This document shows, piece by piece, positions 1-5,428 of a stretch of 5,428 nucleotides of DNA; within the stretch, counting starts at the first letter, position 1; each line of letters begins with the position of its first letter. Position numbers and translations under genes: made by a program. Source of the stretch: an uncultured bacterium (GTDB lineage Bacteria; Patescibacteriota; Dojkabacteria; SC72); contig CALLXA010000056.1 of NCBI GenBank assembly GCA_938015795.1, positions 1-5,428 on the forward strand, given 5' to 3'. Below the pieces are notes generated by a model. That model saw only the letters and a program-made list of their open reading frames with translations, did no database searches and was not told where the DNA came from.

Positions 1-1905
1 GTTTTGGTTGGGAACAATACCATCGATGCTTTGACAGATAGTGCAGCACTTTTGGCAATGGGAGGAGATTTAACAATTACAGGAGATGCTGCCACCTTAT
101 CAATTACCGCCTTTGCTAGTAATCAACCTGCAATTTCAATTGGAGCTGGAGGAAGATTGACAATTGGAGCAGAAGGAACTGTAATTACTGTTACAGTAAC
201 AGAAGGAATCTTAAATAACTGTGAAGATACATATATTGTAGATGGAAATACTTTTAACTCACCTGATTCCGGAGGCCCTATGGAACCACCTGCAGGAGAT
301 CCTTTACAAATATCTATCGATGGGGCATTAGTTATAGATGAAACTGCAGATCCTCAAGTTACATCAGCTAGTGGTACAGGATGGAGTATTGAGCAAGGAT
401 TTATGGGTATTTATCAGTTAGTTGTTGATGGTGGGACTACACTACCTTATATCACAGGAATAGGGGATGGTGCTCTTTCAATAAGTTCTATAGATGGAAG
501 CTTCTCAATTGCAGAAAATGAAGATAGAAGATCAATCAATATGAATGGAAATGTAATGATTTTTTTAAGTAACGAAAGTGGTGATATAAATCTTGTCGGC
601 GGAATATATACAGAAGGAGAAGTTTCTGTTCGTGATAGTGATATGATATCTATCGGGAGCTCTGATGTTGTAAGTATAACAGGTATTAGTGCAAGTGCTT
701 TATACGTAGGTTCAAGTAACTTCTCTATATATACCTCAGGTACAGCTTTACAATATTTCAATGAGACTCCTTTAGAAGGAGAGGGGATGATTGTAGAATC
801 AGGGGCAGGACATTCATTAATAGTGGAGAGCGATATAGCAACAGATAATGTTTTAGATGTAATAGTTTCTGGAGGTGGAACAATAGATTTATCATATATT
901 TCCGGTTTAGGTTCATTTACGCCTAAAGCATCACATTGGCCATGGATAGATATGACGGGAACTGAAGAAGAAAATCCCTTACCTACAACAGTAACATGCG
1001 AAGAAGGAACTGATGCTACAAATAAATATGTTATGACCTCAACAGAACGGAATTTCTTACTTGAATCAACAGCAGGCACACTGTATCAACTTGGATGGAA
1101 TATACCAGATGCTGAGGACTCTATTGTGACAAATGGGACAGTAAGAGTAATTGCTGCAAATGGTTTTAGATTTACTTCTGGCGATTTTACCGATTACTCA
1201 ATAGAGGCAGGTAGTACAGTTACAATTGAATTATTACCTGATTATGGATATCAATATGTATCTGGTGGGCTAAACGGTAATCAAACAATTCCAGATGATG
1301 GTAAAGCATCATACACATTTACAATGCCTGATAATCACTTACACTTAAGTGCAATATTTGAAAGAACTTCAGACATAATTAGTCTTGATACTGAAAAAAT
1401 AGCGGCAGCTAATATAGCAGTGCCTTCTACAGAAATTAATGGAAATGCAGAACTCCTCATAGGAGATGCTACAGATATTGACGAAGCATCTTTTGAATCG
1501 CAGGCCGGTGATTTTGAGATTGATACATATCTAGACCTATCATTAAACGAAGTTATATATAAAGGAACTACAGAAGATGTATGGAGAACAAATATTACTG
1601 AATTAAATGAAAGTACTACTGTAACATTAACACTTTCTGATGATCTTAAAGGGCATGCAGAATATATGGTACTTAGAGAGCATGAAGGGGTTATAGAAGA
1701 GATAGAGGGTGTATATGATGCTAATACAGGCACCCTAACATTTGATACTGATGCGTATTCAACATATGCATTAGCATATAATGATCCTATCAACCCTGCT
1801 ACCTATGACAATATAGTATGGAGTTTTGTAATAGGGATAATTAGTATGTCAGGATTGTTTGTTGTTAGTAGATATAAAAAGGAATTTTATAAGGGTTCAA
1901 AATAA
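1..1905 (+). CDS. Large beta-repeat surface protein with C-terminal sorting-like anchor (5' partial)
   Basis: The frame is open from base 1 with no stop, no signal peptide and no ribosome site. The TTG at 4 is therefore internal and the N-terminus lies outside the window. Residues below count from that TTG (633 aa). Residues 1-330 are Gly/Ser/Thr/Ile-rich short beta strands with phrases such as GGDLTITGDAATLSI and GGRLTIGAEGTVI, suggesting a parallel beta-helix or carbohydrate-binding-like stalk. Residues 378-453 resemble an InlB-type B-repeat (Gly-Tyr turn near 415, then YTFTMPDNHLHLSAIFE). Residues 480-592 resemble a beta domain common before Gram-positive cell-wall anchors, ending TLTFDTDAYSTYALAY. 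Residues 597-633 form the anchor: NPATYDN, a hydrophobic helix at about 604-622, and a Lys/Arg tail. This is inferred to be an exposed adhesin or matrix-binding protein, covalently attached or held by its helix. The ligand is unknown. Stop is TAA. Confidence 0.9.
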   Translation, partial: VLVGNNTIDALTDSAALLAMGGDLTITGDAATLSITAFASNQPAISIGAGGRLTIGAEGTVITVTVTEGILNNCEDTYIVDGNTFNSPDSGGPMEPPAGDPLQISIDGALVIDETADPQVTSASGTGWSIEQGFMGIYQLVVDGGTTLPYITGIGDGALSISSIDGSFSIAENEDRRSINMNGNVMIFLSNESGDINLVGGIYTEGEVSVRDSDMISIGSSDVVSITGISASALYVGSSNFSIYTSGTALQYFNETPLEGEGMIVESGAGHSLIVESDIATDNVLDVIVSGGGTIDLSYISGLGSFTPKASHWPWIDMTGTEEENPLPTTVTCEEGTDATNKYVMTSTERNFLLESTAGTLYQLGWNIPDAEDSIVTNGTVRVIAANGFRFTSGDFTDYSIEAGSTVTIELLPDYGYQYVSGGLNGNQTIPDDGKASYTFTMPDNHLHLSAIFERTSDIISLDTEKIAAANIAVPSTEINGNAELLIGDATDIDEASFESQAGDFEIDTYLDLSLNEVIYKGTTEDVWRTNITELNESTTVTLTLSDDLKGHAEYMVLREHEGVIEEIEGVYDANTGTLTFDTDAYSTYALAYNDPINPATYDNIVWSFVIGIISMSGLFVVSRYKKEFYKGSK

Positions 1906-1990
1906 TTGAGATTGTTAAACAGATTGTAAAGAAGGGTTTTTAGGGATAGTTTTTTGTTGTCAGTAAATATAAGCATTCTACCTTCGAACC

Positions 1991-2016
1991 AAGAGGTTTA
2001 AAAAACATCTCTTTTT
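1991..2016 (+). terminator. Probable intrinsic terminator of the surface-protein gene
   Basis: AAGAGGT (1991-1997) pairs with ATCTCTT (2007-2013), including one G-T pair, around an A-rich loop. An alternative pairing continues inward as GTTT/AAAC with an AT bulge. The stem runs into TTTTT (2012-2016). It lies 86 bases past the stop at 1905, in the correct orientation. The stem is GC-poor, so termination may be weak. The opposite strand has no U tract. Confidence 0.5.
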
Positions 2017-2035
2017 AGACCCTTTTCATACACCA

Positions 2036-2069
2036 GGCCTTACTTTTGAGAACTTCGCTTTTTAAGGCC
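2036..2069. repeat. Short inverted repeat (hairpin)
   Basis: GGCCTTA at 2036-2042 is an exact inverted match to TAAGGCC at 2063-2069 across a 20-base loop. No T tract follows on either strand, so it is not a standard terminator. It could be part of a structured transcript or chance. Confidence 0.3.
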
Positions 2070-2136
2070 AAAATAACTCAATCCCCATAAGGGTTTTGAA
2101 AGATAGTGGACGGGTCTTGTTGGAACATGTTGAAAA

Positions 2137-2164
2137 TGGCGGGACATACGGGTCTGGAACCCAT
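2137..2164 (-). other. tRNA 3'-end-like segment (T arm, acceptor strand, CCA); possible relic
   Basis: On the minus strand the order is ATGGG, loop TTCCAGA, CCCGT, ATGTCCC, G, CCA. This matches the tRNA layout exactly: a 5-bp T stem with one G-T pair, a 7-base loop starting TTC, a 7-base acceptor strand, a discriminator base and CCA. The base at the position equivalent to 57 is C, where a purine is usual. No matching 5' acceptor (GGGACAT), D arm or anticodon arm is found at tRNA spacing. The nearest partial match, GACAT, ends 60 bases before the T stem. It is therefore not a functional tRNA. It could be an attachment-site remnant left by integration at a tRNA gene, part of a small RNA, or coincidence. 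Confidence 0.2.
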
Positions 2165-2299
2165 CTTTCCAGCTAGATGATATCAGAAATGAGACAAAAG
2201 AGACACCTAAAAAAGAAGATTAAAATGTCTTATTCTAGCCGTAGGATCCCATAAGAGTCTCCACCATTCCACCACATAAGCCAAATTTCGCAAAAGTAT

Positions 2300-2369
2300 T
2301 TCTCATAGAAATGATCTGGTCTAAAAGGTTGATATTCTGCTTGCAAACCTCATTCTCATCAAATGATTT
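2300..2369. repeat. Imperfect direct repeat pair
   Basis: TTCTCATAGAAATGATCT (2300-2317) and TTCTCATCAAATGATTT (2353-2369) are near-identical copies 53 bases apart. The first copy also contains a small hairpin, ATTTCT/AGAAAT (2298-2312). No function is assigned, and chance is plausible in AT-rich sequence. Confidence 0.25.
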
Positions 2370-2384
2370 AGAAGCTTAAGAAGG

Positions 2385-2443
2385 GGAAAAATTATAAAAC
2401 AAAAAGTGGTGCCACTCTGCATTCCAGCAGTGGGTACACCACT
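2385..2443 (-). terminator. Strong intrinsic terminator of the leftward operon
   Basis: On the minus strand, AGTGGTG (2443-2437) pairs with CACCACT (2411-2405). An inner stem pairs 2412-2416 with 2429-2433 and 2419-2420 with 2427-2428. This leaves a GTA/TAC side bulge, a two-base bulge and a six-base loop. The U-rich tract TTTTTGTTTTATAATTTTT follows directly. The hairpin starts about 51 bases past the stop at 2495. The plus strand has no T tract after the hairpin, so it acts leftward only. Confidence 0.85.
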
Positions 2444-2494
2444 ATTGCTATCATCTTAACAAATCCCTTTATCTATGCAAACCCGTGCCAATAT

Positions 2495-3739
2495 CTAATA
2501 GCTTACACAACACTTCCCATCCTTTATAGTTCCCTGACTAGACATCTGACAGAACAGCTGGTAGCTAGCAGAACCTTTGGCATAACAACTCTCTGAGCTA
2601 CTACCTGTAGAAGATGAACCACTTGAGGAGGAATAGTTATCATCATCATCCTCCTCTTGCATCTCTTCCCACTTTCTATTCTCTTCTGCTTTCATTTCTT
2701 CAACCTTTGAAACTGTCTTTGCATATACATCCTCTGTATGGTCATATACAAAGGCTTTCAATGTATCTGTAGTAAAACTACTGAAATTACCAAATCCATA
2801 TTTTTCTGACCAAGCTTTTTGATTAGTAAGAAAATCTGCTCTTCCCACCAAATCCAAAGTATCAGTTACCAAAGAAATAGCTTCTGTTTGAAAGGTTGTA
2901 AGAGAAAGAAAACCATAGTATATGTTTGTATTATCATTGCTATCCATTGATTCTAGTATCTCTGTACTTCCGGTTTTTCTAATATTCCCAGAACCCTCAT
3001 AGAGGAAGAATCCACCAGCATAGTTGCCCTCATCAAGATCATACTGAGGGAAAGATCCCTCTGTAAATCCCATTTCGGCATAGAGTTCTGTTCCGGTAGC
3101 TGTAAATATACGGGAAAGAAGTGGAAGTTCAACTGTAAATATATGGCTATCTTCTTGAGGAGATATTCTGTAATATGCAAGGCTATTCATCTGAACTATC
3201 CTTGTTTCTTTCTCATATATATTCACCTGTATAGTGGGGAAACTATTTGAGCTTAGTGATATGACAGAGTTGTCTGGTAATACAAGATATGCTGTTAGTG
3301 TATCTTGTGTTTCTGTTGGGTCTACAGTGTGTGACAGGGTTAAAATACAATGATTTTTTACTTCTATTGGGGTAGATCCTAAAACATATGTACTTTCTTC
3401 TGTCTCTTTGTCCTCATATTCACATTTCTCTGTTAAATCTATTGTGTATGGTTCTGTTCCCCATGGATTGTCTGCTATCTCTCCATATACAAGTATCTTT
3501 GGATCTGTTTCTGTTGAATATGCTTTTTGCCATGAACTAGACTCTGCTTTCCCAGATTCGTCTGCATATCCTTCTCCTGTATTTTCTTGAATATTGGTTT
3601 GTTGAGTATTACTTCCGTCTTTAGGATTTTTAAATATGATATACGCAATTCCTGATGCAAGGATTAAGAAAAGAGCGCTGGAGATTAAGATAATTTGCTT
3701 TCTTGTAAAATGTAATTTTGGAATAGTTAGCTTCTTCAT
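2495..3739 (-). CDS. Membrane-anchored FecR-like domain protein with acidic helix and Cys tail
   Basis: This 414-aa protein is read from the ATG at 3739. A TTG two codons earlier is possible, but the ATG gives MKKLTIPKL, matching the MKVPKIKIT start of the neighbouring gene. Residues 1-16 are basic and 17-36 form one membrane helix (IILISSALFLILASGIAYII), so the rest should be outside. Residues 40-80 are a polar linker. Residues 130-225 match the FecR core: VLPDNSVISLSSNS, then KETRIVQMNSLAYYRISP, then TATGTELYAE. About 340-367 is a highly charged helix ending in EEDDDD. A Ser/Gly linker (370-383) precedes a tail with Cys385, 397, 410 and 411; Cys106 and Cys131 lie earlier. It sits 27 bases after the upstream gene in one operon. 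No Shine-Dalgarno site is visible. Stop is TAG. Its function is unknown; a FecR anti-sigma role is not supported because no sigma factor or transducer is present. Confidence 0.88.
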   Translation of the reverse strand: MKKLTIPKLHFTRKQIILISSALFLILASGIAYIIFKNPKDGSNTQQTNIQENTGEGYADESGKAESSSWQKAYSTETDPKILVYGEIADNPWGTEPYTIDLTEKCEYEDKETEESTYVLGSTPIEVKNHCILTLSHTVDPTETQDTLTAYLVLPDNSVISLSSNSFPTIQVNIYEKETRIVQMNSLAYYRISPQEDSHIFTVELPLLSRIFTATGTELYAEMGFTEGSFPQYDLDEGNYAGGFFLYEGSGNIRKTGSTEILESMDSNDNTNIYYGFLSLTTFQTEAISLVTDTLDLVGRADFLTNQKAWSEKYGFGNFSSFTTDTLKAFVYDHTEDVYAKTVSKVEEMKAEENRKWEEMQEEDDDDNYSSSSGSSSTGSSSESCYAKGSASYQLFCQMSSQGTIKDGKCCVSY

Positions 3740-3766
3740 GGTCAAATTATTAAAAATTAATTTTCT

Positions 3767-5368
3767 TTATGGATTTACCCAATCATTAAAACCGCTAGGT
3801 AAACATTTCTTAGGAATTGCTCCCTCTCCTGTTCCAGTACAAACCAATCCTCCAGAACTTGTACAATATTTATCCTTGTTTTTAACAATTTTGTACTGAC
3901 ATTGCACATATCCAGGTTTCCCTTTATTCATGGTTCCTGCACTTTCTACATAGCAAGAAAGAATTTTAATATCATCCATCATACTACAATCTCCTGATGT
4001 TGAGCCACTGCTAGATGTCTTTGTGCTAGGACATATTCCTGAATTATGGTAGGTGTCACAATATGTTTTTTGTTCTGTAGCTTCGTCACTATTCGCATAA
4101 TCTTTTTCAACAATTGGCTTAAGATATTCAGTGATATAGTCTAGAACACTGCTGAAATCAAATTCTCCAGTTGCAAATTTAGGATCTGATACAAGGGATA
4201 TATATTTAGATTTAGCGAGAAGCTTGTCGTATAGGTCAAAGAAATATTTTCTTGGGAATTCGTAGTCAGATGGTACATCTCCTGTTCCCATATCAATTTC
4301 ATCTGCTGTAACAGGACAATCGTCATCTGTAGGGTAGCAGCATTCTTGATCTTCAGGAATACATTTGTTTGCACAGAACTTATACCCATCTTCACAGTCA
4401 TAACTCCCTTTATCAAACAGAGAGAAGCTACTAGCATTAGGATCATTGTAACAACAGTATTGGGAACTATCTCCTGAGAAAAGTTTAGCTTTACATGTGC
4501 CAGTAGGATTCTCCTGACATTGGAGGGGTGATAGGCAGTAGCTGTTTGAATCACAACATATACCGTTGGCTGGAATACAACTATTACCACATGCCTTTAG
4601 TGCTGGTGGGCAAGCTAAAACATTGAAATATGGTAATTGGGCATATTGTCCTTGTGTAATCGTGGTATTGTAAACTTTTACACTTCCTTTGATAACAGTA
4701 GTAACGACACCATCAGTCTCATCACTAGATGTGTAGAACTCTGTCCCAGTGGCTTCTGCAGTGTTATCTCCAATCTCAACAACATATTTTTTATTAAAGT
4801 TTGGTGCTAGGCTATGCCATAGTATTGATTCTTGATTGGTTACACTTTGTATTATGGTAATTTGCTCATCTGTTGAGATGATTTGGAATGTGAGGTCTTT
4901 GGTATCAGACAGGCCTGTTTTTTTCTGCTGAATTGAAGCTGCAATGAGTGTCCCTCCAGGGAGTATTACATTGCAATATGTACTATCTTTAATTTTTATT
5001 AGGCATCTGTTTTCTAGGATGACTGAATCTCCTTCAAAATTATGCCATTTTCCATCACCACATTTGTATTGTGTTTTGTAACATTCTCCACTTGTACTGT
5101 CTCCATATGCTGTTACCTTATTTCTGAAAAAATAATTATCACCATCATATCCATCCCCTGGTACTAGACCTGAGACTATTTTGGTTAATACAAATTTAGG
5201 CTCTGTATTTTCTTCATCAAATTGTACCCAGAGGGGTTGTCGTAGTGTGTTTTGAATATAGGTTCGGTTAATTAGAGATATTGAATATATGATGCCTACA
5301 ATCGCTGCTACCACAAAGCAAGCAGAGAGTATGTGGTTACCGGTAATCTTTATTTTAGGAACTTTCAT
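3767..5368 (-). CDS. Membrane-anchored FecR-like protein with duplicated knottin-like Cys-rich modules
   Basis: This 533-aa protein starts at ATG 5368. Residues 1-9 are basic and about 12-33 form one membrane helix, placing the remainder outside. Cys96, 103, 122 and 132 lie in the first extracytoplasmic part. Residues 120-247 are FecR-like: NVILPGGTLIAAS, then ITIIQSVTNQESILWHSLAP, ATGTEFYTSS, and VTTVIKGSVKVYN followed by a GQYAQL end. Residues 253-351 hold 16 cysteines, including two copies of C-x6-C-x3-C-I-P-x4-CC-x5/6-C (253-278 and 325-351). Residues 365-425 are probably helical. A Ser/Gly linker (451-459) leads to a C-terminal tail with Cys461, 472, 490, 502, 510 and 522. It shares its architecture with the downstream gene, so the two are probably paralogues, but only this one has the knottin-like insert. 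It is first in the operon. No Shine-Dalgarno site is present. Stop is TAA. A disulfide-stabilised adhesin, secreted effector or structural role is inferred. Confidence 0.9.
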   Translation of the reverse strand: MKVPKIKITGNHILSACFVVAAIVGIIYSISLINRTYIQNTLRQPLWVQFDEENTEPKFVLTKIVSGLVPGDGYDGDNYFFRNKVTAYGDSTSGECYKTQYKCGDGKWHNFEGDSVILENRCLIKIKDSTYCNVILPGGTLIAASIQQKKTGLSDTKDLTFQIISTDEQITIIQSVTNQESILWHSLAPNFNKKYVVEIGDNTAEATGTEFYTSSDETDGVVTTVIKGSVKVYNTTITQGQYAQLPYFNVLACPPALKACGNSCIPANGICCDSNSYCLSPLQCQENPTGTCKAKLFSGDSSQYCCYNDPNASSFSLFDKGSYDCEDGYKFCANKCIPEDQECCYPTDDDCPVTADEIDMGTGDVPSDYEFPRKYFFDLYDKLLAKSKYISLVSDPKFATGEFDFSSVLDYITEYLKPIVEKDYANSDEATEQKTYCDTYHNSGICPSTKTSSSGSTSGDCSMMDDIKILSCYVESAGTMNKGKPGYVQCQYKIVKNKDKYCTSSGGLVCTGTGEGAIPKKCLPSGFNDWVNP

Positions 5369-5395
5369 AGGAGAGAGTATGCAAAGTTATTAATC

Positions 5396-5424
5396 AATGT
5401 AACATTAGTAATTTGTGAAGTCAA
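5396..5424 (-). promoter_or_regulatory. Sigma70-type promoter of the leftward operon
   Basis: On the minus strand, TTGACT (5424-5419, five of six matches to TTGACA) is followed by a 17-base spacer and TACATT (5401-5396, four of six matches to TATAAT). Transcription would start near 5388-5390, giving a leader of about 20 bases before the ATG at 5368. That leader is pyrimidine-rich next to the start (CTCTCTCCT) and lacks a GGAGG-like site. An upstream gene outside the window could also read into this operon. Confidence 0.5.
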
Positions 5425-5428
5425 AGGG

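Larger units (their letters stand above)
1906..2494. other. Convergent intergenic region, 589 bases, no convincing gene
   Basis: This region separates the 3' ends of the rightward gene and the leftward operon. It holds a plus-strand terminator (1991-2016), an inverted repeat (2036-2069), a tRNA-3'-end-like segment (2137-2164) with overlapping hairpins up to 2184, a short imperfect direct repeat (2300-2369) and the operon terminator (2385-2443). Two minus-strand frames are open without a proper start: 59 codons at 2043-2219 (stop 2040-2042) and 46 codons at 2238-2375 (stop 2235-2237). Both follow an in-frame TAA and neither has a Shine-Dalgarno site. The part from about 2090 to 2175 looks less AT-rich than its surroundings. 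A conserved small RNA or an element relic is possible; no protein family is recognised. Confidence 0.6.

Noticed and set aside
447..1793. Minus-strand open frames opposite the surface-protein gene (447-1079 and 1335-1793)
   Set aside because: They are antisense shadows of the strongly protein-like plus frame, with Ser/Ile/Val-rich low-complexity translations and no recognisable domain or start context.
1914..1920. GTTAAAC as an integron attC core site
   Set aside because: It matches the core consensus, but no partner RYYYAAC site or intervening L boxes were found, and no integrase is present.
1981..1996. TTCGAACC as a tRNA T loop on the minus strand
   Set aside because: The flanking bases do not form the required 5-bp stem and no acceptor or CCA follows.
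2137..2226. Complete tRNA gene on the minus strand
   Set aside because: Only the 3' part fits. The best 5' acceptor candidate (GACAT near 2226) is mismatched at two positions, the spacing is about 20 bases too long, and no anticodon arm forms.
3636..3899. Plus-strand open frame across the operon junction
   Set aside because: It overlaps the 5' end of one gene and the 3' end of the other on the opposite strand, and has no ribosome site or domain.
4141..4590. Alternative 149-codon minus-strand frame inside the Cys-rich gene
   Set aside because: It overlaps the longer gene on the same strand in another frame. It removes the regular Cys spacing and shows no domain.
1..5368. Recoded UGA (Gly as in Gracilibacteria/Absconditabacteria, or Trp as in Mycoplasma)
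   Set aside because: All three large frames contain no in-frame TGA over roughly 1,580 codons, Trp is TGG, and the stops are TAA, TAG and TAA. Recoding would scatter TGA through such AT-rich genes. Avoidance of TGA as a stop cannot be judged from three genes.

Overview
The window is AT-rich and holds three large genes, all encoding envelope or secreted proteins, arranged tail to tail. One gene runs rightward from the left edge (1-1905, cut off at its 5' end). A two-gene operon runs leftward from the right edge (start codon at 5368, last stop at 2495). About 590 bases of non-coding sequence lie between the two 3' ends. No enzyme, replication, tRNA or rRNA gene, CRISPR array, transposase or integrase is visible.

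The rightward gene encodes a long Gly/Ser/Thr-rich beta-repeat surface protein. It ends in an InlB-like beta domain, a second beta domain typical of Gram-positive-type surface proteins, and a C-terminal anchor: NPATYDN, a hydrophobic helix, then a lysine-rich tail. The anchor resembles a sortase sorting signal with the usual Gly replaced by Tyr.

The leftward operon encodes two proteins that look like diverged paralogues. Each has a short basic N-terminus, one membrane helix, a FecR-like beta domain, a charged or helical stretch, a Ser/Gly linker and a cysteine-containing C-terminal tail. The upstream member (533 aa) also carries about 100 residues with 16 cysteines, containing two copies of a knottin-like pattern, C-x6-C-x3-C-I-P-x4-CC-x5/6-C. 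Neither a sigma factor nor a TonB-type transducer accompanies them, so the classical FecR signalling role is not supported. An extracellular structural, adhesive or disulfide-stabilised role fits better. The operon has a good sigma70-type promoter just upstream of its first gene, almost no leader, no Shine-Dalgarno sequence before either gene, and a strong terminator after the second.

The convergent intergenic region holds a terminator for each side. Between them is a structured, less AT-rich segment whose minus strand has the exact layout of a tRNA 3' end (T arm, acceptor strand, CCA) without the rest of a tRNA. It could be a relic attachment site, a small RNA or coincidence.

Organism: low GC, a standard code (no in-frame TGA in roughly 1,580 codons), a Gram-positive-style anchored surface protein, FecR-like membrane proteins without partners, and no Shine-Dalgarno sites. 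A monoderm low-GC lineage fits, either a Bacilli/Mollicutes-related gut lineage or a Patescibacteria (CPR) member. The sequence alone does not decide between them.
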